From Galbibacter sp035306585 (GTDB taxonomy: Bacteria; Bacteroidota; Bacteroidia; Flavobacteriales; Flavobacteriaceae), in NCBI RefSeq assembly GCF_035306585.1, contig NZ_DATGNU010000043.1, positions 9,693-73,692 on the forward strand: a DNA stretch of 64,000 bases. Direction: 5' to 3'. Shown here in pieces: positions 26,010 through 34,821 of the stretch. The number at the start of each line of letters is the position of its first letter. Position 1 is the first letter of the stretch. The translations under genes and the position numbers were made by a program. Under the pieces are notes generated by a model that worked only from the letters and a program-made list of their open reading frames with translations, did not search any database and was not told the DNA's origin.

Positions 26010-27149
26010 ATGCCAACCACTAAACTTATTTTGTTCTCTTTGCTTTTATACATAGCCATTGGTTGTGCTCCAAAACAAAGTGACCCCGAGAACCCACTTG
26101 AAAAAGCTATACAATCCGAACACCCTAAAATAAAGCCTGTAATTGACAGCGCTGCGCACTATCAAGTACAGATTATGCTTAGCACCATCAAGCGAGATAA
26201 CAATGGGGTTAAATTTACTGATTATCAGTTTGGTGTAAATGATTCGAATTATTTCTACCCTGCCAGTAGCGTTAAACTCCCGATCAGTCTACTAGCCTTA
26301 GAGAAATTAAACAAAGATCCACGTTTTGATAGAAACACCTTATTTTACATCGATGGAGATACGATAGAGACCACCTTTGCCAATGAGATTAATAAAATCT
26401 TTGCCATAAGTGACAACCCAGCTTATAACCGATTGTTTGAATATTTAGGTAAAGATTACATAAACCAAACGCTAGAAGAAAAAGGGATTCAACCTGTGCG
26501 TATCAGCCACAGACTTTCTACCTCAGATGCCTATAATCCTGTATCAAAGGCCGTTATTTTTCATCAAAATGATACTACCCTTACTCAATTGCAAGCACCC
26601 ACTAGTGGTCCAGTGGAAAGATTACCTTTACCCTCTATGCTAAAAGGAGAAGGATATATGGATACTAATGACTCCTTGATTAGAGAACCGATGGATTTCG
26701 CCACTAAGAACTACCTTCCTATTAACAGTCTGCACGCCATTATCAAACGCGTCATTTTCCCAGAGGCTTTTAGTAAGCAAGAACAATTTGATCTAAGTAC
26801 GAGTGATCGTGAATTCCTACTCCAGGCGATGTCTTCAACGCCAAGAGCATTGGGTTTTGCTCAAAAAGACTATTATGACAGTTTTGGAAAGTTCTTTATC
26901 TATGGTGACACCAAGGAAAATATTCCAGAATCCATTAAAATCTATAATAAAGTTGGTTATGCCTATGGATACTTAACCGATTGCGCTTATATTTATGATG
27001 CGCAAACAGGTATAGAATTTATAATAACTGCGAACCTATTGGTAAATGAAAATGGTATTTTCAACGATGGGATTTATCAATATGATTCTGTGGGAATTCC
27101 GTTTCTTGCTCAACTGGGCAGGGAACTGCTAAAAAATCTTAACCATTAA
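26010..27149 (+). CDS. Lipoprotein serine hydrolase (class A beta-lactamase-like)
   Basis: This 379-residue protein has a lipoprotein signal ending at Cys19 (YIAIGC). Its body resembles class A beta-lactamases: the SxxK motif is Ser86-Ser-Val-Lys89 in FYPASSVKLP, an SDN triad lies at residues 134-136 (FAISDNPAYN), and a KxG-type strand appears as YNKVGYAYGYLTD. It probably acts on peptidoglycan-related peptides or beta-lactams, but sequence alone cannot decide. It differs from true beta-lactamases in the KVG in place of KTG. It sits between an exported thioredoxin and an exported VOC protein. Confidence 0.82.
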   Translation: MPTTKLILFSLLLYIAIGCAPKQSDPENPLEKAIQSEHPKIKPVIDSAAHYQVQIMLSTIKRDNNGVKFTDYQFGVNDSNYFYPASSVKLPISLLALEKLNKDPRFDRNTLFYIDGDTIETTFANEINKIFAISDNPAYNRLFEYLGKDYINQTLEEKGIQPVRISHRLSTSDAYNPVSKAVIFHQNDTTLTQLQAPTSGPVERLPLPSMLKGEGYMDTNDSLIREPMDFATKNYLPINSLHAIIKRVIFPEAFSKQEQFDLSTSDREFLLQAMSSTPRALGFAQKDYYDSFGKFFIYGDTKENIPESIKIYNKVGYAYGYLTDCAYIYDAQTGIEFIITANLLVNENGIFNDGIYQYDSVGIPFLAQLGRELLKNLNH

Positions 27150-27167
27150 ATCAAGCCAATCAATAAA

Positions 27168-27617
27168 ATGAAAAAAACCAATTGTTTCATCCTAGTTATT
27201 TTATTTACACTTATGAGTATACAAACAAAAGCCCAAGATTTTAAATTAGGCTTTGATCATTTTGCTATTTTAGTACAAGACCTAGAGGAAAGTTCCAACT
27301 TTTACCTGGATATTATGGGCTTACAAGAAATCGAAAACAAGACAGAACAACCTCATATACGCTGGTTTGCAATGGGAACCAAAGCCGCATTACATGTTAT
27401 TGAAGACAAACAACATACGGTCCCAGATGTCAAAGGTGTTCACCTGGCTTTATTCACCAATAATTTAGATGGCTTTATCACCCATTTACGCCAAAATAAC
27501 ATTTATTTTGAAAACTGGCCGGGTGAAGAAAACACTACCAATGATCGCCCTGACGGGGTTCGACAGATATACCTAAAAGATCCGAACGGTTACTGGATCG
27601 AGGTCAACGAAAATTAA
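27168..27617 (+). CDS. Exported VOC (glyoxalase/bleomycin-resistance fold) protein
   Basis: This 149-residue protein carries a signal peptide (CFILVILFTLMSIQTKA) before a single VOC domain: LGFDHFAILVQDLEESSNFY, LDIMGLQEIE, and DGVRQIYLKDPNGYWIEV at the end. Metal-ligand candidates are His in FDHF, His in ALHVIED and Glu in YWIEVNE. VOC proteins are usually cytoplasmic, so an exported form is less common. It is the last gene of a three-gene exported set, and converges with the GH15 gene, 15 nt between stops. The substrate is unknown. Confidence 0.85.
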   Translation: MKKTNCFILVILFTLMSIQTKAQDFKLGFDHFAILVQDLEESSNFYLDIMGLQEIENKTEQPHIRWFAMGTKAALHVIEDKQHTVPDVKGVHLALFTNNLDGFITHLRQNNIYFENWPGEENTTNDRPDGVRQIYLKDPNGYWIEVNEN

Positions 27618-27632
27618 TAGCCATACCGTTAT

Positions 27633-29435
27633 TTAACCCACATTCCCCCTTACTTCCTCTTCCTCTGTAATAAAGTTGGAGAGATTAATGGCAGTCTCTA
27701 TTAGAGCCAGATGGGAATATGCCTGAGGGAAATTTCCCAACAGTCGTTTAGTTTCAAAGTCCAAATCTTCACTAAACAATCCTAGGTGATTGCTATAAGA
27801 CAAGAGTTTTTCAAAAAGATAGGTTGCTTTCTCATGCTCCCCAATCTTATTTAAGGCGTTGATATACCAAAAGCTACAAATTGTAAAAGAAGAGGTAGGC
27901 AAACCAAAATCATCCTGGTTCTTATAACGATACATGAGCCCGTCGTGCGATAATTCTCTTCCTGTGGCCTGAACTGTGGCAATGAATTTAGGATCCTTAG
28001 CATCAATAAAACCGTAAGTTTCCATAAGCAATACCGATGCATCCAAATGGGTTGAATCATAGGACTGTGTAAAACTCTGCACCTGATCATTCCACGCATT
28101 ATCATGTATACTTTTACGTATTTGTTGTTCTAAGATAGACCACTTTTTAATTTTCCGAGTCTTATGTAGTAATTTGGCGACCCTTAAGGCACGCTCAACG
28201 GCCACCCAACACAGCACCTTGGAAAAGGTAAAATGACGCTCCTCTGTTCTAAACTCCCAAATTCCTTTGTCAGGTTCTTCCCAGTGTTTGTTCACCACCC
28301 ACACAATGCCCTTGGTGATGGTCCACAAGTCTTCGATATTCTCAATTTCGGTTTTAAACTTCATGAACTGTTCATAGATCACATCCATTAGAATTCCGTA
28401 AATATCATTTTGCCTTTGAACATAGGCGGCATTTCCGATCCTAACTGGTTTACTACCCATATAACCCCTCAGGTGATCTAGGGTATGTTCGGTAAGCTTT
28501 TTCTCTTTGTTAATACCATACATGATTTGCAACTTTTCATCCTTGTCTGGTATAAGATCTATGATAAATTTTAAAAATTCCTTGGCCATGTTTTTATGAC
28601 CTAATTCTGAAATCACTTTAATCACCATCGAGGCATCCCTTATCCAACAAAACCTGTAATCCCAGTTTCTTACCTCCCCAATGGTTTCTGGTAAGGAGGT
28701 CGTCGCTGCCGCTAGGACCGCCCCAGTTTTTTCATAAGAAAGCATTTTAAGTACCACCGAACTCCTTCGAATTTGTTCATTGTACTTTTTGTATTCTGGT
28801 GTTTTCTCATTCCAATCCAGCCAGTAGACCTGCGTTCTGGTAAGCTCTAAAAAGGCTTTTTCGACAGTAGGTTCAAATATCTTTTCATTGTAACTCAATT
28901 GAAAAAAACCATCCGATTTTAGGGTGATTTCATCCCCTTGAACGACGCTTTGTTTATCAAAATTAGTATAGAGGAAAATAGTATCAAATTTATCATGGTG
29001 GGTTAAACTCACCATAAATTCCTCCTTTACATAAGTACTGGTTTCACCCGCTGCATACTCGAGTTTCGGTTGATAGTCAATCTTGAAATTTGGCTTGCCT
29101 TTGGTGCGTTCAAAATACCGGATAATATCTGGTGGTGAATGAAACTCATTAGAGATCATTCTGTACCTAGGCATAAAATCCCAAATAGTAAAAGCATCCG
29201 TTCCATTATCAAAAATGGTTAGTAGTATACCTGTGTTTTTATAGTACTTTTGATCGATATGATAGTCCTCGCTTACTTTAATAGCAAAGTGCCCACCAAT
29301 GTCGTCATCGAGGATCTTAGCAAATACTGAAGGAGAGTCAAATTCGGGCAAACAGCACCAATCTATAGACCCATTTTTGGAAATCAGTGCAGCGCTTCGA
29401 CAATTTCCAATAATACCATATGCTAAATTATCCAT
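27633..29435 (-). CDS. Glycoside hydrolase family 15 protein
   Basis: This 600-residue cytoplasmic enzyme (no signal peptide) belongs to GH15, which hydrolyses alpha-glucans or trehalose. The N-terminal beta-sandwich opens with YGIIGNCRSAALISKNGSID, and the (alpha/alpha)6 barrel carries SLPETIGEVRNWDYRFCWIRDASM, the usual GH15 substrate-binding signature, and late HLDASVLLM. It is divergent from otsAB, 176 nt apart. Such pairing suggests a role in trehalose or glucan turnover, with trehalose the likelier substrate by context. This remains inference. Confidence 0.9.
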   Translation of the reverse strand: MDNLAYGIIGNCRSAALISKNGSIDWCCLPEFDSPSVFAKILDDDIGGHFAIKVSEDYHIDQKYYKNTGILLTIFDNGTDAFTIWDFMPRYRMISNEFHSPPDIIRYFERTKGKPNFKIDYQPKLEYAAGETSTYVKEEFMVSLTHHDKFDTIFLYTNFDKQSVVQGDEITLKSDGFFQLSYNEKIFEPTVEKAFLELTRTQVYWLDWNEKTPEYKKYNEQIRRSSVVLKMLSYEKTGAVLAAATTSLPETIGEVRNWDYRFCWIRDASMVIKVISELGHKNMAKEFLKFIIDLIPDKDEKLQIMYGINKEKKLTEHTLDHLRGYMGSKPVRIGNAAYVQRQNDIYGILMDVIYEQFMKFKTEIENIEDLWTITKGIVWVVNKHWEEPDKGIWEFRTEERHFTFSKVLCWVAVERALRVAKLLHKTRKIKKWSILEQQIRKSIHDNAWNDQVQSFTQSYDSTHLDASVLLMETYGFIDAKDPKFIATVQATGRELSHDGLMYRYKNQDDFGLPTSSFTICSFWYINALNKIGEHEKATYLFEKLLSYSNHLGLFSEDLDFETKRLLGNFPQAYSHLALIETAINLSNFITEEEEVRGNVG

Positions 29436-29611
29436 TTATTAAGTTTTTTCTAACGTTATTATATGATTAATTCCTTAAATTAACGAAAATATGACTGCTT
29501 AATCAAGCAATGGAACAGAAATCTAGGTAATACACTACCGAGAAATCATATCAAACGTGTTTCTAAAATAACCAGAGCTGTGAATTTAAAGTCAACTTAA
29601 ATTAAGAGTTC

Positions 29612-31828
29612 ATGGACAACAAAACAATCATTGTATCGAATCGGTTACCCCTACAACTACACCTTAGGAATGGTCAACTAAAAATGAAACCTAGCGTGGG
29701 TGGACTAGCCACTGGGATGAAATCTGTTCATAAGGATGAAAAAGGTATTTGGATAGGCTGGTCTGGACTTATCGAAGAAGACATCGATAAGGAAACTCAC
29801 AAAAAAATAGATCGGCTGGTAGCTAAGGAAAATTGCGCCACAGTGAGTTTATCAAAGGACGATGTGGATAACTTCTATTACGGGCTAAGCAACAGAACAC
29901 TCTGGCCCCTATTCCACTACTTTATGGAATACACAGAGTTCGAAAATGAGTTTTGGGAATCCTATAAAACGGTTAATCAAAAATTTGCCGATGTGGTATT
30001 ACAGCACGCCGAGGATGGGGATCAAATTTGGGTTCATGATTATCAGTTGTTATTACTTCCAGCGCTCATACGACACCGCAAGCCCAATGTTACTATAGGC
30101 TTTTTTTTACATATTCCCTTTCCCTCCTACGAGATTTTTAGATGCTTCCCATGGCGAGACGAACTGTTACACGGTATTTTAGGAGCAGATTTAATAGGCT
30201 TTCACACCTATGATTATGAACGTCATTTTTTAAGTTCGATTAAAAGAATTTTAAGATTAGAGGTGAATTTCAATGAAATTGCTTATCACGAGCGCATTGT
30301 AAAGGTAGATTCGTTCCCAATGGGGATTGATTATAATAAATTTCATGAAGCTGCTAAAAGCCATAAGAAATTATGTAGTGAGGAACGATCAGAATTACAG
30401 CGGAAGCTCGATGAACATTTTCAATCTACCAAAGACACCAAATTAATTCTTTCCATCGATCGATTGGATTATACCAAAGGCATTCCAAATCGTATAAGAG
30501 CCTTTGAATATTTTTTAAACAAATATCCCGAATTTCGAGAAAAGGTTCGACTGATTATGCTTTCCGTCCCTTCCAGATCCGACGTTCCGCAATATCAACT
30601 CTTAAAGAAAGAGACAGATGAATTGGTCGGTCGGATCAACGGAGAGTTCTCTACTATCAACTGGACCCCGATCTGGTATTTTTACCGTTCACTACCTTTT
30701 GACAATTTGATTGATCTTTATAGTGCAGCAGATATTGCTTTGATCACCCCTATTCGAGACGGTATGAATTTGGTTGCAAAGGAATATATCGCCACAAGAA
30801 CTAGAAAAGATGGCGTACTTATTTTAAGTGAAATGGCTGGAGCTTCCAAGGAAATGAATGAAGCCATATTGATAAATCCCAACAACTTTGAACAAATCGC
30901 AGATTCCATAAAATTTGCATTAGAAATGCCTTTAGAACAACAAATCTCCAGAAACCATTTGCTTCAAAAACGACTCAAGAGATATAGTGTTGAGAAATGG
31001 GCTCATGAGTTTATGAAATCGCTAAAAGCCACGAAAAATATTGAAAAAGTCACCTTATCAAAGCGCTTAGATGAACAGGAGCGCAAAACGATGTTTGAAA
31101 AATATAATTCCGCCAAAAACAGACTACTTTTATTAGATTACGACGGTACCCTCACAGGATTTCAAGACAATCCACAAAATGCACAACCCGATGAAAAACT
31201 CTTCTCATTGCTCGATCAAATAAATAACCAAAATCAAACCAATATGGTCATTATAAGTGGTCGTGATAGAGAAACCTTAGAGCAGTGGTTTAAGACTAAA
31301 AATTATGCTATGATCACCGACCATGGAGTTTGGGCTAAGGAGAAAAATAATTCGTGGAAGCCCTTAGAACGGCTTCGATCCGACTGGATGGAGATCATAC
31401 GACCTGTATTAGAGACCTTTGCAGATCGTACACCTGGAACCTTTATAGAGGAGAAAAAGTATTCCCTTGCATGGCATTACCGAAAAGCAGACCCTGAATT
31501 GGCGCAAATACGGGCCATTGAACTCAATACCGTAGTTACAAGTTTGATCTCGAACAATGAGCTAACGGTACTCAATGGAAATAAAGTTATTGAAGTTAAA
31601 AATAGCCGTGTCAATAAAGGACGTGCTGCCGGCTATTTGTTATCTGAAAAGGATTATGACTTTATTCTAGCCATTGGGGATGATTGGACCGATGAATACA
31701 TGTTTGAAGAAATTCCAAATTGGGCTTATTCCATAAAAGTTGGTTATCAAAAATCAAAAGCGAAGTACTATGTCAAGAGCACACAAGAGGTTCGCCAACT
31801 CCTTCAAGGGTTCGCCAAAAGCAAGTAG
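29612..31828 (+). CDS. otsAB: Bifunctional trehalose-6-phosphate synthase / trehalose-phosphatase
   Basis: One 738-residue polypeptide carries both steps of trehalose synthesis. Residues 1 to about 470 are a GT20 trehalose-6-phosphate synthase (SNRLPLQL, GGLATGMKSV, WVHDYQLLLLPALIR, then SIDRLDYTKGIPNRI). Residues from about 500 form a HAD phosphatase with DYDGTL as nucleophile motif, VIISGRDRETLEQWF, and AIGDDWTDEYMF near the end. It is cytoplasmic. It converges with the esterase-GH43 gene, 6 nt between stops, and diverges from GH15. Trehalose would serve as an osmolyte or stress protectant. Confidence 0.95.
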   Translation: MDNKTIIVSNRLPLQLHLRNGQLKMKPSVGGLATGMKSVHKDEKGIWIGWSGLIEEDIDKETHKKIDRLVAKENCATVSLSKDDVDNFYYGLSNRTLWPLFHYFMEYTEFENEFWESYKTVNQKFADVVLQHAEDGDQIWVHDYQLLLLPALIRHRKPNVTIGFFLHIPFPSYEIFRCFPWRDELLHGILGADLIGFHTYDYERHFLSSIKRILRLEVNFNEIAYHERIVKVDSFPMGIDYNKFHEAAKSHKKLCSEERSELQRKLDEHFQSTKDTKLILSIDRLDYTKGIPNRIRAFEYFLNKYPEFREKVRLIMLSVPSRSDVPQYQLLKKETDELVGRINGEFSTINWTPIWYFYRSLPFDNLIDLYSAADIALITPIRDGMNLVAKEYIATRTRKDGVLILSEMAGASKEMNEAILINPNNFEQIADSIKFALEMPLEQQISRNHLLQKRLKRYSVEKWAHEFMKSLKATKNIEKVTLSKRLDEQERKTMFEKYNSAKNRLLLLDYDGTLTGFQDNPQNAQPDEKLFSLLDQINNQNQTNMVIISGRDRETLEQWFKTKNYAMITDHGVWAKEKNNSWKPLERLRSDWMEIIRPVLETFADRTPGTFIEEKKYSLAWHYRKADPELAQIRAIELNTVVTSLISNNELTVLNGNKVIEVKNSRVNKGRAAGYLLSEKDYDFILAIGDDWTDEYMFEEIPNWAYSIKVGYQKSKAKYYVKSTQEVRQLLQGFAKSK

Positions 31829-31834
31829 GTCGTT

Positions 31835-33640
31835 TTAATCCATATAAGGTATAAAGTTTTTGAAAAACTCCTGTGAGGACAACTCCAGCACACTACCATG
31901 GCGCATCCCTTTTGGAAAGTCAAGCTTATCGGAGATATCGATCCAATGTATAAGATCAGTAGACTGAACTCCGCCATACTGCTTGTCGATATACTTATCA
32001 AAATAAACGATCCTTAAGTCGTCTATTTTTAATGAAGTAGGACCTTCAGCCCAATAATCACCCGTGATTGGTGCTGACGCTTGACTATAAGGGCCAGTTA
32101 AATTATCGCTATAGGCAATACGGATATTTTTAGCTGCTGGGACTCTGGTCTCATCTTTTAAAAACATTATATATCGTCCATTGTCATATAGAATGCTTGC
32201 ATCGATTACATTAAAACCAGGCTCATATAACAATGCCGTTTTAGAAAAGGTTTTAAAATCCTTGGTGGTGGTATAATAAATGCGATGATTGTATCCATTC
32301 TCCTCACTGGATGCTGTCGCAGGATAGGCTCCTTTTATAGTAGTGGCCCAGTAGATCATATAAGTCCCAGATTCGTGGTCATAAGTAAGCTCAGGAGCCC
32401 AACTATTTCTAGCATTTTCTTCGTGTTCCATCACAGGGACATACTGCTGATCGGACCAGTGAATAAGATCCATAGAACTGGCGTATCCTATTCCTTTTTC
32501 AGTCCACCCACAGGTCCACACCATATGGTACTTACCATCACCTCCTTTAATAATACATGGGTCCCTCATAAGCTTTTCTTTGCCTATATGAGGCGTTAAA
32601 AACGAGTTATCTCCTTTTAAAGCCTGCCATGTAAAACCATCCGTACTATAGGCATAATGAAGACCATCTTCCCCATTTGATTTAAAATATGAAAACAGGT
32701 AGATCTTTTCGTTTGAAAGTATTTCATTAGCCTCTAACCAATACTTAAGCGCTGCTGTCCATTGTTTATTTGTCACAGTGTTCCCCATCCCGAATCCATG
32801 CCCACCATCTTTGTAAATATGAATTTCAGTGGAAACATCGCTTTTCTTTAATGCCTTGTAATACAACAAACTATTTTCAACTGGCACCGCCTTATCATCT
32901 GTGGCATGAACCAAAAAGGCCGGCGGTGTTTTAGCATCAACCAAAGTATTTGGTGAAAAAGATCGTTTTAAGGCTTTTGATGCTTTTTTACCCAGTAAGT
33001 TTTCCTGTGATCCTTTATGTGTAAAGTCATCTTCCATTGAAATCACTGGATAAATCAATATGGAGAAATCTGGCCTTGCGCTTAGTGAGGCGAGCTTATC
33101 TCTATAGGTGGGATTGTCATACATGGTTGATAAACTCGCTGCCAGATGGCCTCCTGCAGAAAATCCCATCACCCCAACTTTTGCTTGATCAATATTCCAT
33201 TGCTTGGCGTGGGATCGAATAAACCGGATGGCCTGCTGCGCATCTTGTAACGGCCCATTTTTTTTATCAGCCATCGCTTGATTTGGCAACCTATATTTAA
33301 GCACCATCGCTGCTATTCCAATAGAATTAAACCATTTAGCCAGTTTATAACCTTCCTTATCAATGGCTAGATGAGCGTACCCACCGCCAGGGCAAATCAA
33401 CACCGCAGCACTAGATGGATCCACCCTCTTGGGTAGGAAAACCTCCAGGGTAGGTTCTGAAACATTGGAGACTCGCTCTAATTCACCTAATGCGTTTAAC
33501 GCGCGATGCTCTTGACCAATATCGACCTTTAAAGTATTTGGAATCGTTTCCCAAATTTTATAAGTCGCATGATCTTGTGCCATCATTAAAAACGGCATAA
33601 GAAACAAGGAGACCACCATTATTAATCCACGGTATTTCAT
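31835..33640 (-). CDS. Fusion of alpha/beta-hydrolase esterase and GH43-like glycosidase
   Basis: This 601-residue exported protein (signal peptide ending about MMAQ) joins two catalytic domains. Residues 30-300 are a carbohydrate-esterase-type alpha/beta hydrolase: oxyanion PGGGYAH, nucleophile GFSAGGH, acid in HATDDKAVP, and base in DGGHGFGMG. Residues 310-600 form a five-bladed propeller like GH43: MRDPCII (Asp), SWAPELTYD, NVIDASILY (Asp) and WAEGPTSL (Glu). The pair would remove acetyl groups and arabinose/galactose-type side sugars from RG-I. It is the last gene of the GH28-GH106-GH105 operon, 7 nt downstream. Specificities are inferred only. Confidence 0.85.
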   Translation of the reverse strand: MKYRGLIMVVSLFLMPFLMMAQDHATYKIWETIPNTLKVDIGQEHRALNALGELERVSNVSEPTLEVFLPKRVDPSSAAVLICPGGGYAHLAIDKEGYKLAKWFNSIGIAAMVLKYRLPNQAMADKKNGPLQDAQQAIRFIRSHAKQWNIDQAKVGVMGFSAGGHLAASLSTMYDNPTYRDKLASLSARPDFSILIYPVISMEDDFTHKGSQENLLGKKASKALKRSFSPNTLVDAKTPPAFLVHATDDKAVPVENSLLYYKALKKSDVSTEIHIYKDGGHGFGMGNTVTNKQWTAALKYWLEANEILSNEKIYLFSYFKSNGEDGLHYAYSTDGFTWQALKGDNSFLTPHIGKEKLMRDPCIIKGGDGKYHMVWTCGWTEKGIGYASSMDLIHWSDQQYVPVMEHEENARNSWAPELTYDHESGTYMIYWATTIKGAYPATASSEENGYNHRIYYTTTKDFKTFSKTALLYEPGFNVIDASILYDNGRYIMFLKDETRVPAAKNIRIAYSDNLTGPYSQASAPITGDYWAEGPTSLKIDDLRIVYFDKYIDKQYGGVQSTDLIHWIDISDKLDFPKGMRHGSVLELSSQEFFKNFIPYMD

Positions 33641-33647
33641 TAGGTTA

Positions 33648-34778
33648 TCATTTTAGGTCCATTCTGTAGATCTCCGTACCAGCTAATAAAAAGCAGCCCA
33701 GTCCGTAATCTTCAAAATCAGGTTGTTTCGTATAGGATAGTGGTTGACCATCTTTTGGCTCTTTACCCGTAGATTGCATATATCCCAAAAATCCATTTTT
33801 ATGCAAGCTTTCCTCTACAAGTGCCTTCCATCCCTTTTTAATCACTGGAATATAGGTATCTTTATCGAGAACACCCTGATTTACCCCATAAGCCATGGCA
33901 TAAATAAACAGAGCCGTACCAGAGGATTCTTTCCCTCCATAATGATTTTCATCATGTAAACTTACATTCCAAAAGCCATCTTTTCTTTGAATAGGCACCA
34001 AAGCTTTAGCCATTGCTTGCAAGTCTTCTACATACTGCTTACGATGTGGGGCCTCCTCTGGGATAATAGAAAGTACCCTAGCCAGTGCCGCAATTACCCA
34101 ACCATTACCACGACTCCAATAAGAGTCTTCTCCGTTTGGTTCAGTATAAGGTGGGTCAAAATCAGCATCCCTCCACCAAAGACCATCTTTGGGATTAAAT
34201 AAACCATTGGCCCCTTCTTTATCCCTAGTATACATATACATTTGGTACATTTTTTCAAAATACAAAGGATTGTTATCCAATACACCCATTTTTGCCAAGA
34301 CAGGCATTCCCATTTGAATGGCATCAATCCAATCCCAATCATCGAGTTGAGGAGTGGAAAGCAGCATCGCGGTCTGCGCTCTAGTGTTTTTAAGTTTTGA
34401 AGCCTGAGGCTCTAGGTTGTATAAATCGATATAGGTTTGTGCCGCACAATAATTATCAGCATTTCTAGTGGTGTTCCCACCATTAAATCCCCACTGGTGA
34501 CTCTCGGCCCAATCCAAGGCATATTGATAAAATTCCTCTTTTGGATAAATCTCATGTAAAGCCATTAAACCTTCGTAATACACCGCTCTTGTCCATATAT
34601 TACTAGGGCGCTCCTTGTTTGTTATGATGGTTTTTCCAGTATCTGGCCATTTATCCATAAAGTAGCCATTGGCCAGGATCATATTTTTTAAGATCTCGTC
34701 CTTATCGAAAACATTTTGTGTATAGCTTTGCAGGGTAAAAAGCATTGCAAAAAGCAATAATAAATTAGTTTTAAGCAT
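33648..34778 (-). CDS. Unsaturated rhamnogalacturonyl hydrolase (GH105/GH88-like)
   Basis: This 376-residue exported enzyme removes the unsaturated galacturonic acid from the end of rhamnogalacturonan oligosaccharides by hydration of the double bond. After a signal peptide (NLLLLFAMLFTLQSYTQ) the (alpha/alpha)6 barrel holds DDWDWIDAIQMGMPVLAKMG near residue 148, where the catalytic Asp lies, and YWSRGNGWVIAALARVL. The closing FEDYGLGCFLLAGTEIY is typical of YteR-type members. It lies 7 nt upstream of the esterase-GH43 gene and 43 nt downstream of GH106 on the same strand. Its substrate implies a PL9/PL11-type lyase elsewhere. Confidence 0.92.
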   Translation of the reverse strand: MLKTNLLLLFAMLFTLQSYTQNVFDKDEILKNMILANGYFMDKWPDTGKTIITNKERPSNIWTRAVYYEGLMALHEIYPKEEFYQYALDWAESHQWGFNGGNTTRNADNYCAAQTYIDLYNLEPQASKLKNTRAQTAMLLSTPQLDDWDWIDAIQMGMPVLAKMGVLDNNPLYFEKMYQMYMYTRDKEGANGLFNPKDGLWWRDADFDPPYTEPNGEDSYWSRGNGWVIAALARVLSIIPEEAPHRKQYVEDLQAMAKALVPIQRKDGFWNVSLHDENHYGGKESSGTALFIYAMAYGVNQGVLDKDTYIPVIKKGWKALVEESLHKNGFLGYMQSTGKEPKDGQPLSYTKQPDFEDYGLGCFLLAGTEIYRMDLK

Positions 34779-34821
34779 TGGTTTATTATTTAAAGTTGGT
34801 ACTATTGTGTGATGTTTCTTT

